This document shows, in pieces, positions 47,772 to 58,031 of a stretch of 64,000 bases of DNA. Numbering within the stretch: the stretch's first letter is position 1; each line of letters begins with the position of its first letter. Source of the stretch: Legionella sp. (lineage in GTDB: Bacteria; Pseudomonadota; Gammaproteobacteria; Legionellales; Legionellaceae); assembly GCA_002786165.1 (NCBI GenBank), contig PEQK01000020.1:248001-312000 (forward strand). Direction: 5' to 3'. The notes below the pieces were generated by a model. It did not search any database and had not been told where the DNA came from. It saw only the letters and a program-made list of their open reading frames with translations. Position numbers and translations under genes: made by a program.

Positions 47772-49025
47772 ATGTCAGATAAAATACATATCCCTAAAGA
47801 GGGCTCAGCGATAACAGTCAATGATAAATTGGTATTATCGGTGCCTAATCATCCTATTATTCCTTTTATTGAAGGGGACGGTATAGGTGTGGATGTGACG
47901 CCTGCCATGTTAAAAGTGGTGGATGCTGCAGTGGAAAAAGCCTATGGATCAGAGAAAAAAATTGCGTGGATGGAAGTGTATGCCGGCGAAAAAGCCACTA
48001 AACACTATGGAGCTGATCAATGGCTGCCCAAAGAAACTTTAGACGCTATGCAAAAATATGTGGTGTCTATCAAAGGTCCATTGACCACGCCAATCGGCGG
48101 AGGCATCCGATCTTTGAATGTGGCTATCCGTCAAGATTTGGATTTATACGTTTGTTTACGTCCAATACGTTATTTTGCAGGTACACCGAGCCCAGTGAAA
48201 GAGCCTTGGAAAACCAACATGGTTATTTTTAGAGAAAATTCAGAAGATATTTATGCTGGGATTGAATGGGCGGCTGATACAACAGAAGCAAACAAAGTCA
48301 TTGAATTTTTACGTTCCGAAATGGGTGTTAAAAAAATTCGTTTTCCAGAACATTGTGGCATAGGTATCAAACCAGTTTCCAAAGAGGGTACGCAACGTTT
48401 GGTGCGTGCTGCAATTCAATATGCGATCGATAACCACCGTGATTCTGTGACTTTGGTACACAAAGGCAATATCATGAAGTTTACGGAAGGTGCCTTCAAA
48501 GATTGGGGATATGCGGTTGCACGTGAGGAATTTGGTGCAAGCCTGCTTGACGGTGGCCCTTGGATGCAATTGACTCATCCAAAAACCCAACAACCCATCA
48601 TCATCAAAGATGTGATTGCAGATGCATTTCTACAACAAATTTTACTAAGACCTGAAGATTATAGTGTGATTGCTACTTTAAATTTGAACGGCGATTATAT
48701 TTCGGATGCGCTTGCAGCTCAGGTAGGCGGTATTGGTATTGCACCGGGTGCTAATATGGGAGACAAAGTCGCTGTGTTTGAAGCAACCCATGGCACTGCG
48801 CCAAAATATGCTGGGCAAGACAAAGTGAATCCCGGCTCTTTGATTTTATCTGCTGAAATGATGTTGCGTCATATGGGTTGGACCGAAGCTGCAGATTTGA
48901 TCTTGAATGGTATGGAAAAAGCCATTGAAACCAAACAAGTCACTTATGATTTTGCACGCTTATTAGAAGACACAGAAGCATTGAGTTCCTCAGCGTTTGC
49001 GAATGCTGTCATCCGCTTGATGTGA
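47772..49025 (+). CDS. icd: NADP-dependent isocitrate dehydrogenase
   Basis: TCA-cycle enzyme converting isocitrate to 2-oxoglutarate. It has 417 residues and closely follows E. coli Icd. The substrate/phosphorylation loop is [17 protein letters not shown], the family motif [24 protein letters not shown], and the NADP-type region [18 protein letters not shown] chose the ATG at 47772 with AAGGAG 6 nt upstream; a frame from 47748 overlaps mreD. Whether AceK regulates the loop Ser cannot be told here. Confidence 0.97.
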   Translation: MSDKIHIPKEGSAITVNDKLVLSVPNHPIIPFIEGDGIGVDVTPAMLKVVDAAVEKAYGSEKKIAWMEVYAGEKATKHYGADQWLPKETLDAMQKYVVSIKGPLTTPIGGGIRSLNVAIRQDLDLYVCLRPIRYFAGTPSPVKEPWKTNMVIFRENSEDIYAGIEWAADTTEANKVIEFLRSEMGVKKIRFPEHCGIGIKPVSKEGTQRLVRAAIQYAIDNHRDSVTLVHKGNIMKFTEGAFKDWGYAVAREEFGASLLDGGPWMQLTHPKTQQPIIIKDVIADAFLQQILLRPEDYSVIATLNLNGDYISDALAAQVGGIGIAPGANMGDKVAVFEATHGTAPKYAGQDKVNPGSLILSAEMMLRHMGWTEAADLILNGMEKAIETKQVTYDFARLLEDTEALSSSAFANAVIRLM

Positions 49026-49032
49026 TGTGAAT

Positions 49033-49051
49033 CGAGCCCCGAAAGGGGCTT
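49033..49051 (+). terminator. Hairpin after icd
   Basis: AGCCCC (49035-49040) and GGGGCT (49045-49050) form a 6-bp GC stem with a GAAA tetraloop, 10 bp after the icd stop. It lacks a proper T-run (TCCTC follows), so efficiency is doubtful. Position and stem make it the likely icd 3' end. Confidence 0.5.
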
Positions 49052-49221
49052 CCTCAAAAGCTCAAGGCATACCTTAGCTTGAAATAAATCTCATTCTATT
49101 TGCTTTTTCAACTATTCCTATGAATTACCCTCTATTTTTCTTTCTAAATTTACGCTAAATTGAACTTAACGCTGGCCAAATCGCGGATATCCGTCTATAA
49201 AATAGATATGGGGACAAAGAA

Positions 49222-49551
49222 ATGAGAGGTGATATCGTCATTGAGCCGGCCATAGAAGATTTGGTTAAACCTATAACCCACTCTGTGCCTGTTTTGGAGG
49301 AACCGAAAAAATATCGGGTGCTTCTCCGCAATGATGATTACACGCCGATGAATTTTGTAGTCTTGGTGTTACAACGCTTTTTCTACATGGGCGAATCAAT
49401 TGCCATGCAATTGATGATACAAGTTCATGTGAATGGATATGCAACTTGTGGCGTATATACGCGAGATGTTGCGGAAACCAAAGTGGCCCTGGTGAATGAG
49501 TATGCCAGATCAAATGAACATCCGTTGCTTTGTATTATGGAACAAGAGTGA
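49222..49551 (+). CDS. clpS: ClpA adaptor ClpS
   Basis: Adaptor delivering N-degron substrates to ClpAP. It has 109 residues. The binding-pocket region YRVLLRNDDYTPMNFVVLVLQRFF is canonical (NDDYTPM), followed by MQLMIQVHVNGYATCGVYTRDVAETK. It precedes clpA by 41 bp, the usual clpS-clpA order. Confidence 0.96.
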   Translation: MRGDIVIEPAIEDLVKPITHSVPVLEEPKKYRVLLRNDDYTPMNFVVLVLQRFFYMGESIAMQLMIQVHVNGYATCGVYTRDVAETKVALVNEYARSNEHPLLCIMEQE

Positions 49552-49592
49552 CTCTTAGTGTCATGTAAGCGACTGCAAAGGAGTAACCAAAC

Positions 49593-51869
49593 ATGTTAAA
49601 CAAAGAGTTAGAGTTCACTTTAAATCTTGCTTTTAAAGAGGCAAAGGAACAGCGCCACGAGTTTATGACAGTGGAGCATCTATTGTTATCGTTACTCGAT
49701 AACCCAGCTGCGGCAAACGTCTTACATGCTTGCGAAGCCAATATAGATGAGCTTCGTCGTGATTTAGAAACATTTATCCAAGAAACAACTCCTTTGATCC
49801 CTGTAGATGATGAATTACGTGAAACCCAACCTACTTTAGGATTTCAACGCGTATTGCAACGCGCGGTTTTCCATGTGCAATCTGCAGGAAAAACCGAAGT
49901 GAGTGGCGCTAATGTGTTGGCGGCTATTTTCAGTGAGCAAGAAAGCCAAGCGGTCTACTTTTTACGACGTGAAAACATCACTCGTTTAGATGTGATCAAT
50001 TATATTTCTCATGGCGTGTCTAAATACCAAGGCACTGACATGCGGGAAGGCATCAATTCATCTATGATGGATGAAGAGATGATGAGCACTGACAATGTAG
50101 AATCTCCTCTAGAAAGTTATTGTGTGAACCTCAACAAACGTGCGCGATTAGGCAAAATTGATCCTTTGATCGGACGCTATGAAGAAGTACAGCGTACAGT
50201 GCAAGTCTTGTGTCGACGCCGTAAAAACAATCCTTTGCTGGTTGGTGAAGCAGGTGTGGGTAAAACTGCAATCGCTGAAGGTTTGGCACGCAGGATTGTG
50301 GATGGTGAAGTCCCTGAGGCTATCAACAAATGCGTGGTGTATTCCTTGGATTTGGGTGCTTTATTGGCCGGTACTAAATATCGAGGCGATTTTGAAAAAA
50401 GGTTGAAAGCGGTCTTAAAACAATTGAATGAAGTGGATGGCGGTATTTTATTCATCGATGAAATTCACACTATTATTGGTGCCGGTGCCGCATCAGGTGG
50501 CGTGATGGATGCTTCCAATTTGATCAAGCCATTATTAGCCAATGGCGAGTTAAAATGCATTGGCTCTACGACTTATCAAGAATATCGTGGTATTTTTGAA
50601 AAAGACAAAGCTTTGGCTCGCAGGTTTCAGAAAATCGATATCCCTGAACCTTCCATAGAAGAAACATTTGAAATTTTAAAAGGTTTAAAAGGCCGGTTGG
50701 AAGAGCATCACGGTGTGAAGTTTTCAACGGCGTCTTTGCGCTCTGCAGCAGAATTGGCTGCCAAATATATCAATGATCGGTTTTTGCCTGATAAAGCCAT
50801 TGACGTGGTGGATGAAGCGGGTGCCTATCAAAACTTACTGACTGCTAATAAACGACGTAAAATCATTTCAGTGGCTGAAATCGAGTCGGTTGTGGCTAAA
50901 ATAGCGCGTATTCCGGTCAAAAAAGTTTCTGCACGCGACAAAGATACCATGCGTAATTTAGAGCGAGATTTAAAACTACTGGTCTATGGGCAAGACAGTG
51001 CTATTTCTGCCTTAGCGTCTGCAATTAAATTGTCTCGCTCTGGGTTACGTGAACCTGAAAAACCAGTGGGTTGTTTCTTGTTTACCGGACCAACCGGGAT
51101 AGGTAAAACAGAAGTGACCAAACAATTGGCGAATTTGTTGGGTATTGAATTATTACGCTTTGATATGTCTGAATATATGGAAAAACACACGGTATCACGA
51201 TTAATCGGCGCGCCTCCAGGCTATGTTGGATATGATCAAGGTGGGTTGTTGACCGAAGCGGTCACCAAAAACCCGCATTCTGTATTGCTTTTGGACGAAA
51301 TTGAAAAAGCCCATCCGGATGTTTTTAATTTGCTGTTGCAAATCATGGATCATGGGACTTTGACCGATACCAATGGTCGTCATGCTGATTTTAGACACGT
51401 GATTTTGGTGATGACGTCTAATATTGGTGCGTCTGAAGTCAGTCGTAATTCTATGGGCTTTTCAGCGCAAGACAATAGCAGTGATGGTCTGGCTATTTTG
51501 AAACAGCAATTTAGTCCGGAGTTTCGCAATCGTCTGGATGCTGTGATCAATTTCAAACCTTTAGATGAGCAAACCATTGGTTTGGTGGTAGACAAATTCA
51601 TCATGGAATTAGAAGAACAATTGCGTAATAAGGGTGTGACGCTTGTTGTAGAAACATCTGCAAGAGAATGGCTCATCAGTCATGGTTATGATAAAGTTCT
51701 TGGTGCGCGGCCTATGGCCAGATTAATCCAAGAAAATATCAAAAAACCATTGGCTGATGAATTGCTCTTTGGTAAGCTTGCCAACGGCGGACATGTCTTA
51801 TTGAGCATGCGAGATGATGAGTTGCATTTTGATAGTTACGACTATCGTGAAAAAGGGTTTGTTGATTAG
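49593..51869 (+). CDS. clpA: ATP-dependent Clp protease ATPase subunit ClpA
   Basis: Hexameric AAA+ unfoldase feeding ClpP. It has 758 residues: N-domain (about 1-145), AAA-1 with Walker A GEAGVGKTAIAEGLA and AAA-2 with GPTGIGKTEVTK and Walker B VLLLDEIEKAHPD. The ClpP-docking tripeptide, usually IGL/IGF, aligns with MGF in NSMGFSAQDNSSDG. There is no ClpB-type middle coiled coil, so it is ClpA. clpP is not in the window. Confidence 0.97.
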   Translation: MLNKELEFTLNLAFKEAKEQRHEFMTVEHLLLSLLDNPAAANVLHACEANIDELRRDLETFIQETTPLIPVDDELRETQPTLGFQRVLQRAVFHVQSAGKTEVSGANVLAAIFSEQESQAVYFLRRENITRLDVINYISHGVSKYQGTDMREGINSSMMDEEMMSTDNVESPLESYCVNLNKRARLGKIDPLIGRYEEVQRTVQVLCRRRKNNPLLVGEAGVGKTAIAEGLARRIVDGEVPEAINKCVVYSLDLGALLAGTKYRGDFEKRLKAVLKQLNEVDGGILFIDEIHTIIGAGAASGGVMDASNLIKPLLANGELKCIGSTTYQEYRGIFEKDKALARRFQKIDIPEPSIEETFEILKGLKGRLEEHHGVKFSTASLRSAAELAAKYINDRFLPDKAIDVVDEAGAYQNLLTANKRRKIISVAEIESVVAKIARIPVKKVSARDKDTMRNLERDLKLLVYGQDSAISALASAIKLSRSGLREPEKPVGCFLFTGPTGIGKTEVTKQLANLLGIELLRFDMSEYMEKHTVSRLIGAPPGYVGYDQGGLLTEAVTKNPHSVLLLDEIEKAHPDVFNLLLQIMDHGTLTDTNGRHADFRHVILVMTSNIGASEVSRNSMGFSAQDNSSDGLAILKQQFSPEFRNRLDAVINFKPLDEQTIGLVVDKFIMELEEQLRNKGVTLVVETSAREWLISHGYDKVLGARPMARLIQENIKKPLADELLFGKLANGGHVLLSMRDDELHFDSYDYREKGFVD

Positions 51870-51872
51870 TTT

Positions 51873-52616
51873 ATGTTAAGTGTCATTATCATCGCAAAAA
51901 ATGAAGCGCAGAATATACGTCGGTGTTTGGAATCTGTGGCCTGGGTGGATGAAATTATTGTCCTAGACTCAGGCAGTGCAGACAACACCGTCGCTATTAG
52001 TCGTGAATATACTCCCCATGTGTTTCAAACCGATTGGCAGGGCTTTGGTGTCCAAAAACAACGTGCTTTAGAGCTTGCTACAGGCGATTGGGTCTTAAAT
52101 CTAGATGCAGATGAATGTGTAGGTGATACATTGCGTCAGCGCATTGTCGAGGTCATGGCTCAAAATACCCATGAAGGCTATCGCATCCCTATTCAAATGT
52201 GTTTTTATGGTAAACCATTGCGATTTGCATCGAGTCCCTCGAGACATATTCGTTTGTTTAAAAGGGCTGGTGCAGTATATAGTGCTGATTATGTGCATGA
52301 AAAGATTGAGTTACCGTTTGCTGCACGTATTGGTCAAATCAAAGCACCGATTTTGCATTATTCGGTTCGAGATGTGAGTCATGCGATCAACAAGCTTAAT
52401 TTATATTCTTCTTATTCTGCAGCAATTCGTTGTCAAGCGCATCAACCGGCTAGTTTATTCAAAACAATAGCTAGTAGTTGTTGGATGTTTTTTCGTAGTT
52501 ATATTTTACAATGCGGGTTTTTAGATGGAGCGCCTGGTTTGGTCTTTGCTTTATTGCAATCCCAAGGTTCATGGTATCGTGGTATCAAACAGTTATATAG
52601 AGATGAAATAGAGTGA
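51873..52616 (+). CDS. Family 2 glycosyltransferase (WaaE/KdtX-like)
   Basis: GT-A fold transferase, 247 residues, of the lipopolysaccharide core type. LSVIIIAKNEAQNIRRCLESVAWVDEIIVLDSGSADNT is the classical opening. The DxD-type motif is LNLDADE. Residues about 105-150 (PSRHIRLFKRAGAVYSADYVHEKIEL) are typical of WaaE/KdtX-type core glucosyltransferases. It starts 4 bp after clpA and overlaps the next gene by 4 bp. The sugar is unproven. Confidence 0.85.
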   Translation: MLSVIIIAKNEAQNIRRCLESVAWVDEIIVLDSGSADNTVAISREYTPHVFQTDWQGFGVQKQRALELATGDWVLNLDADECVGDTLRQRIVEVMAQNTHEGYRIPIQMCFYGKPLRFASSPSRHIRLFKRAGAVYSADYVHEKIELPFAARIGQIKAPILHYSVRDVSHAINKLNLYSSYSAAIRCQAHQPASLFKTIASSCWMFFRSYILQCGFLDGAPGLVFALLQSQGSWYRGIKQLYRDEIE

Positions 52617-53206
52617 TGGTTTATTTCAGTAAAAGAGTGGCGTTCGGATTATTCATACTTATTTTTTTATCAGGGTGTATGCCGCCTCGGCCACCTTCCG
52701 ATGTTTCCAATATTTGTCGTATTTTCAAAGAAAACCCAAGATGGTATCGGGATGCCAAAGCCGCTGAAAGACGGTGGTGGGTGCCCGTACCGGTGCAAAT
52801 GGCTATTGTTCATCAAGAATCAAAATTTGATGCGCACGCTAGACCACCACGCTCTAAATTATTTTCTTTGATTCCTTGGGGACGACCAACCACGGCGTAT
52901 GGGTATTCTCAAGCGTTAAATGGTACTTGGGCCCTATATCGAAAAGCAGAGGGCGGTTTTTTCGCATCTCGCACCAACTTTGCAGATGCTGTAGATTTTA
53001 TTGGTTGGTATGCCCAAGACGCGCATCGTCGTGCAGACATTTCCCGTTCGGATGCATATGCTTTATATCTAGCCTATCATGAAGGCGTTGGCGGCTATAT
53101 GCGAAAAACTTATTTGCACAAAGCGTGGTTACCGCCGGTTGCGCGTAAGGTTGAGAATCGAGCACGCATTTATCGAGCGCAACTAGCCTATTGCAAATTG
53201 CGGTAA
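52613..53206 (+). CDS. SLT-like lytic transglycosylase lipoprotein
   Basis: A 197-residue lipoprotein. The signal peptide ends at LSGC (Cys about 22). The mature part resembles a lysozyme-like SLT fold: catalytic Glu in MAIVHQESKFDAHAR (about residue 69), then TAYGYSQALNGTWALY and YLAYHEGVGGY. It probably cleaves peptidoglycan in the periplasm. The start overlaps the glycosyltransferase stop by 4 bp. Confidence 0.82.
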   Translation: MMVYFSKRVAFGLFILIFLSGCMPPRPPSDVSNICRIFKENPRWYRDAKAAERRWWVPVPVQMAIVHQESKFDAHARPPRSKLFSLIPWGRPTTAYGYSQALNGTWALYRKAEGGFFASRTNFADAVDFIGWYAQDAHRRADISRSDAYALYLAYHEGVGGYMRKTYLHKAWLPPVARKVENRARIYRAQLAYCKLR

Positions 53207-53323
53207 GATTTTCCATGGGGTCTGTTGACTTCATTGCTATAACAGTGAATAGTTATAATTTTGGTTTTGTTGCCAACAGACTGGTATACAACATAACTTT
53301 CTATCATTTTTGGAGTTACATCG

Positions 53324-54340
53324 ATGAGCGTGATGCGCTTAATGTTATTGGGTGGGCCTGGAGCAGGTAAAGGCACGCAAGCGTTAAAATTAATGAAAAC
53401 GTTTGATATCCCACAAATTTCTACAGGAGATATGTTGCGCGCTGCCATTGCCTCCGGCAGTCCCGTAGGTTTGAGTGCAAAAAAAATCATGGATGAAGGT
53501 CGTCTAGTCTCTGACGACATCATGATCAAATTGGTAGAGGAGCGACTTAAGCAAGATGATTGTAAATCTGGCTTTTTATTAGATGGCTTTCCTCGAACGA
53601 TTCCTCAAGCGCAAGCGCTACGAGATGCGCATATTCAATTGGATCATGTGATTGAAATCTCGGTTGAAGATGAGGAAATCGTGCGACGCATCAGCGGGCG
53701 GCGGGTTCATCCTGCTTCGGGTCGAGTGTATCATGTGGTCTATCATCCCCCCAAACAAGAAGGGTTAGATGATGAAACTCAAGAACCTTTGGTGTTACGT
53801 GAAGATGATAGCGAAGACATCATTCGCAAACGTTTACAAGTTTATTATGAAAAAACCGAACCTTTGATTGACTATTATCAGTCTTGGGCTGATAGCGGTG
53901 ACGAAACCGCTCCAAAATTTCATCGAGTCTCCGGAGCAGGGGATGTAGAAGATATTTTTCAACGTTTATTAACCACATTAGGGCATCAACAGCCATCTTT
54001 GGTCAAACCAATTCGTAGTGCAGAATTTGAATCATTATTAACAGACAATGACATTGTGTTTGTTGATTTTTGGGCACCTTGGTGCATGCCTTGTAAGCAA
54101 TTTAAAGATACGTATGACCATGTATCTGCTCAATATCCAGATATAGTCTTTGGATCTGTGAATATTGAAGAAGAAACTGCTTTGGCTGATTTATTCGAAT
54201 TGCGTTCTATTCCACACTTGATGGTGTTTAAGCAAGGGGTAGCCATTTACTCCGAATCAGGCAGTATGCCTGAATCCATTTTACAAGAATTGGTTGAACA
54301 AGCACTGGTAGTCGATATTAATACAGTCAAAGAACATTAG
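53324..54340 (+). CDS. adk: Adenylate kinase-thioredoxin fusion protein
   Basis: A 338-residue single reading frame. Residues 1-220 are a complete adenylate kinase (AMP + ATP to 2 ADP): P-loop GGPGAGKGT (10-18), [13 protein letters not shown] (87-91), and a long-type LID starting [13 protein letters not shown]. Residues about 225-330 are a thioredoxin domain with [13 protein letters not shown] (active-site Cys254 and Cys257, WCMPC rather than WCGPC) and the cis-Pro in SIPHLMVF. There is no stop or frameshift between, and the linker is short ([15 protein letters not shown]). Normal bacterial Adk ends near residue 215-230, so the fusion is unusual. The ATG has TGGAG 8 nt upstream. Confidence 0.93.
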   Translation: MSVMRLMLLGGPGAGKGTQALKLMKTFDIPQISTGDMLRAAIASGSPVGLSAKKIMDEGRLVSDDIMIKLVEERLKQDDCKSGFLLDGFPRTIPQAQALRDAHIQLDHVIEISVEDEEIVRRISGRRVHPASGRVYHVVYHPPKQEGLDDETQEPLVLREDDSEDIIRKRLQVYYEKTEPLIDYYQSWADSGDETAPKFHRVSGAGDVEDIFQRLLTTLGHQQPSLVKPIRSAEFESLLTDNDIVFVDFWAPWCMPCKQFKDTYDHVSAQYPDIVFGSVNIEEETALADLFELRSIPHLMVFKQGVAIYSESGSMPESILQELVEQALVVDINTVKEH

Positions 54341-54354
54341 ACGACAAAGCATCC

Positions 54355-54798
54355 TTATGACCAGCAATCTGCCCAAGTCGCACTTGGGTGGCCACCTGGT
54401 CCTGCAGCAATGCTTTGCTCTCCTTGATCATTCAAGCGTAATGTTTGGCACCAATGATCTTGTGTGGCTTGACCACGCGTAGGTGTGGCTTGCACGATAA
54501 AATGATCGTCAGTTGCCATAATAATCGATAATTCATACCATCCTTGCGTTGTTTGACGTTGTCTCAATACATCATACGCCGTGCCCGTTTCTATGGCTGC
54601 ATTGGCATAGGTGGCATAGTGATCATAATATTTTTCCATGCGATTCGCCAAATCAAACAACGCCATTTGACCTTCTATCCGATGCGCACGCACGATATAA
54701 GCTTGATAAGAAGGATAAGCAAATCCTAAAATAATACTCATGATGGCAATCACTATCATTAATTCAATCAAAGAAAATCCTTTAAGAGTGAGGGACAT
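54355..54798 (-). CDS. Type IV pilin (PilE-like)
   Basis: A 147-residue prepilin. The leader peptide MSLTLKG is cut before FSLIELMIVIAIMSII, with Glu+5 present. The C-terminal half has a pilin-type beta region and two cysteines (HWCQTL ... ADCWS) that would form the D-loop disulfide, as in PilE minor pilins. It is a single gene away from other pil genes; it is presumably processed by the PilD encoded at 5762. It is convergent with adk. Confidence 0.9.
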   Translation of the reverse strand: MSLTLKGFSLIELMIVIAIMSIILGFAYPSYQAYIVRAHRIEGQMALFDLANRMEKYYDHYATYANAAIETGTAYDVLRQRQTTQGWYELSIIMATDDHFIVQATPTRGQATQDHWCQTLRLNDQGEQSIAAGPGGHPSATWADCWS

Positions 54799-54930
54799 GA
54801 TCTTCCTCCATGCAAAATCGGAAAATGAACTGAGTTTATGTTAAACTAGGGTCTGTTGACAATTGCCCAGAGTAGAAAGTGCTTGTAGAGCAGATGAGGG
54901 GCAAACTATTATTTCAAATCAAGAGTAATT

Positions 54931-55815
54931 ATGACAAATTATTGCGGTTATATTGCCCTAGTGGGGCGTCCTAATGTGGGTAAATCCACATTGTTGAATC
55001 AAATTTTAGATCAAAAATTGAGTATCACGTCGCGCAAGCCGCAAACCACACGGCATAGTATTTTAGGCGTACGAACGGATGATGAATACCAATACGTGTA
55101 CGTAGACACCCCTGGAATTCATTTGGGTTCTAAAAAAGTGATGAATCGCATGATGAATAAAACAGCGATTCGAGTCTTAAATGATGTCGATGTGATTGTA
55201 TTTGTCATTGACGGTACTCATTGGCGAGAAGAAGATGATTATGTGTTAGAACTTGTCCAAAAATCAAAAGTACCCTGTGTGTTGGTCATCAATAAAGTGG
55301 ATAAAGTTGCTGATAAATCAACGCTATTGCCCTGGATAGAACAAGTTGCGCAACGCCATGATTTTGCAGCCATTATTCCTGTGTCTGCGCGCACAGGTGT
55401 ACAAATTGATACATTGCATTCCAAATTACAAGCGTTTTTACCTGAATCTCCTCATCTCTTTCCGGACGATCAACTCACTGATCGCTCTGTGCGCTTTTTA
55501 TGCGCTGAATTGCTGAGAGAAAAAATTTTCAGACAATGTGGTCAAGAGTTGCCTTATTCTACCACTGTAGAGATTGAATCTTATCAAGATACGCCTAAAT
55601 TGGTGCGTATTTGTGCATTGGTCTGGGTAGAGAAGGAAACCCATAAACGTATGATCATCGGAGAAAATGGCGCCAAACTCAAAGATATGGCGACGCAAGC
55701 TCGGATTGACATGGAAAAATTGTTAGACAAAAAAGTTTTCTTGCAATGTTGGTGTAAAGTGAAATCTGGCTGGTCTGACAATGAAAAGATACTTCAAGAA
55801 TTGGGCTATGAATGA
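54931..55815 (+). CDS. era: GTPase Era
   Basis: Essential GTPase that binds 16S rRNA 3' end and helps 30S assembly. It has 294 residues. G1 is GRPNVGKST, G3 DTPGIHL, G4 NKVD (VINKVDKVAD). A C-terminal KH domain has GENGAKLKDMATQARIDMEKLL. rnc, its usual upstream partner, is absent, but recO follows 3 bp later as usual. Confidence 0.97.
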   Translation: MTNYCGYIALVGRPNVGKSTLLNQILDQKLSITSRKPQTTRHSILGVRTDDEYQYVYVDTPGIHLGSKKVMNRMMNKTAIRVLNDVDVIVFVIDGTHWREEDDYVLELVQKSKVPCVLVINKVDKVADKSTLLPWIEQVAQRHDFAAIIPVSARTGVQIDTLHSKLQAFLPESPHLFPDDQLTDRSVRFLCAELLREKIFRQCGQELPYSTTVEIESYQDTPKLVRICALVWVEKETHKRMIIGENGAKLKDMATQARIDMEKLLDKKVFLQCWCKVKSGWSDNEKILQELGYE

Positions 55816-55818
55816 GCG

Positions 55819-56511
55819 ATGACGACACCCGTTTGGACTATTCATAAAACCTTATCCGGAGACAGTTCAGTTCAGGCGCTTTTTTTTACGCGCGATCAAG
55901 GGTTGGTTCGTGCTTTATATAAGGGGGGACGAACCCCTAAGAAACAAGCTTTATTAAGAGAGTTTACGCCCTTATGGGTAGAGTTCTCTGAGCGTCGTGG
56001 ATGGTATTATGTGCGTCATATAGAAATTGCTGGCGCATCTTTACCTCTGACTCATACGCATTTGTTTTCAGCTTTATACCTCAATGAACTTTTGTATCAT
56101 GCTTTGCAACCCCAAGAATCTTATCCTGAGCTGTATGACGGGTATGTCACCTCATTGCAACATATCCAGACAGCGAGTGATATGCAGGATTTGGAGCGTA
56201 TTTTGCGGCGGTTTGAATGGGCTCTATTGGTGTCATTAGGCTATGGTATTTCTTTGACGCATGATGCCGAATCTAGGTTACCTATTGAGGCATCTAATTA
56301 TTATGATCTTCAAGTAAGCCAAGGGTTTATTCAAAGTAAACGAGGTATATTAGGCGCGCATATTTTGGCTTTGGCTCGTGATGATTTAACCGATCCAGTT
56401 GTTCTTAGAACGGCCAAATATGTGATGCGCCAAACCATCGCACATGCTTTAAATGGGAAAGAAATCAGAACCAGAGCCCTGTTTAAAATATCAATTGACA
56501 AACATTCCTAA
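55819..56511 (+). CDS. recO: DNA repair protein RecO
   Basis: Recombination mediator in the RecFOR pathway. It has 230 residues. The OB-fold N-terminus carries ALFFTRDQGLVRALYKGGR, followed by the helical RecO C-terminal region with LYLNELLYHALQPQE and the LRRFEWALLVSLGYG segment. The usual zinc cysteines are missing, as in many gammaproteobacterial RecO proteins. It is translated with era. Confidence 0.92.
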   Translation: MTTPVWTIHKTLSGDSSVQALFFTRDQGLVRALYKGGRTPKKQALLREFTPLWVEFSERRGWYYVRHIEIAGASLPLTHTHLFSALYLNELLYHALQPQESYPELYDGYVTSLQHIQTASDMQDLERILRRFEWALLVSLGYGISLTHDAESRLPIEASNYYDLQVSQGFIQSKRGILGAHILALARDDLTDPVVLRTAKYVMRQTIAHALNGKEIRTRALFKISIDKHS

Positions 56512-56648
56512 CAGCAGTTATATAGTGGGTTCATTTAAAATGCCTCTGAAATTCTTCATCCTGTGCCTTGCTCAGGATCTAATGCAAGCAATCAGGACGC
56601 TCCCCGCAAAATGGTCATGTGTGTTGCGGTTTTATGGTGATATATACT

Positions 56649-58031
56649 ATGAATTTATTACGTAAAAAAAGTATCAAAGAAAACACGGAACAATCCAATC
56701 AGCTTTTGCGTTGCTTAACAGCGTTCGATCTGACCTTGTTGGGGATTGGCGCTATCATTGGAGCGGGTATTTTTGTACTCACTGGTGTGGTTGCTGCGAC
56801 CAAAGCAGGTCCTGCCATTATTCTTTCTTACATTATTGCGGGTTTTGCCTGTCTTTTTTCTGCTCTTTCTTATGCTGAATTGGCCACAGCCATTGGTGGA
56901 TGTGGTAGCGCTTATGCCTATGCTTATGTGGGTTTTGGTGAAATTATTGCCTGGATTGTTGGTTGGGATTTATTGCTCGAATATTCTATTACTATTTCTA
57001 CTGTGGCAGTAGGCTGGAGTAGTTATGTGAAAAGTTTATTAGAGTCCTTTAAAGTTCATCTATCCGGTACTATGCAGATTGCACCCCGTGTCAATCTTGA
57101 TATCTTGGCATTGGGCGTTATCTCAATCATTAGCATGTTGTTGATTTGGGGGGTGCGTTCCAGTACACGATTCAATAATATGATTGTGGGTATAAAATTA
57201 TTGGTGATTTTACTATTTATCGTGGTTGCGTCGATGCATGTGGAGCCGAGCAATTGGCATCCTTTTTTGCCGTTTGGTTGGTTGGGTGTGGCTCAAGGCG
57301 CTTCTCTGATTTTTTTCGCTTATATTGGCTTTGATGCCGTTTCTACCACTGCTGAAGAAGTGATTAATCCACAACGGAATCTACCAATTGGTATCATTGG
57401 ATCTCTGACTGTTTCGACATTGCTGTATATCGTTATTTCAGGGTTATTGACGGGTATGGTTTCTTATAAAACGTTAAATGTGGCATCACCCATTAGTGAT
57501 GCGTTGCTGGCAATTGGGTTTAAAACAGCAGCAGGTGTGATTAGTGTCGGCGCGCTTGCAGGTCTAACAACGGTGATGTTGGTTTTGTTTTATGGATTAA
57601 GTCGGATATTTTATGCCATTGCACGTGATGGTTTATTGCCTACCTATTTTGCTGTGATTAATGAAAAAACCCATACACCCATTCGTATTATCGTAGTCTG
57701 TGGCATCTGGGTGGGTTTGATTTCTGCTTTATTCCCCATTGGTGTTCTGGCTGAATTGGTGAATATTGGAACTCTGGTGGCGTTTACGATGGTGTGCCTG
57801 GGTGTATTGATTTTGCATTACACCAGACCAGAATTACCTCGACCCTTTAAGACACCTTTTATGCCGTATGTCCCAATTTTAGGTATGATGTCCTGCATTT
57901 ATTTGATTTTTAATTTACCTCTGTTAACACTTCTACGATTTGCAGTTTGGTTTGGCGTAGGGATGATAATTTATTTTTCATTCGGACGAAAAAACAGTGC
58001 GTTGGCCATCAAACACCGCATGCAGTCTTAA
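56649..58031 (+). CDS. APC-family amino acid permease
   Basis: Amino acid transporter, 460 residues with about 12 hydrophobic helices. The substrate-binding helix GIGAIIGAGIFVLTG and later FFAYIGFDAVSTTAEEVINPQRNLPIGI are typical of the cationic amino acid/YfnA-like branch of the APC superfamily. The ATG at 56649 (MNLLRKKS) is preferred; upstream GTG/ATG starts (56619, 56634) only add a short tail. It is convergent with gspE, overlapping by 4 bp. Confidence 0.9.
   Translation: MNLLRKKSIKENTEQSNQLLRCLTAFDLTLLGIGAIIGAGIFVLTGVVAATKAGPAIILSYIIAGFACLFSALSYAELATAIGGCGSAYAYAYVGFGEIIAWIVGWDLLLEYSITISTVAVGWSSYVKSLLESFKVHLSGTMQIAPRVNLDILALGVISIISMLLIWGVRSSTRFNNMIVGIKLLVILLFIVVASMHVEPSNWHPFLPFGWLGVAQGASLIFFAYIGFDAVSTTAEEVINPQRNLPIGIIGSLTVSTLLYIVISGLLTGMVSYKTLNVASPISDALLAIGFKTAAGVISVGALAGLTTVMLVLFYGLSRIFYAIARDGLLPTYFAVINEKTHTPIRIIVVCGIWVGLISALFPIGVLAELVNIGTLVAFTMVCLGVLILHYTRPELPRPFKTPFMPYVPILGMMSCIYLIFNLPLLTLLRFAVWFGVGMIIYFSFGRKNSALAIKHRMQS

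Noticed and set aside
53218-54860. A shared GGGTCTGTTGAC word upstream of adk (53218) and era (54849) as a common promoter
   Set aside because: A TTGAC core is present in both, but no matching -10 box lies at the proper distance in either copy. It may be chance or a small repeat.
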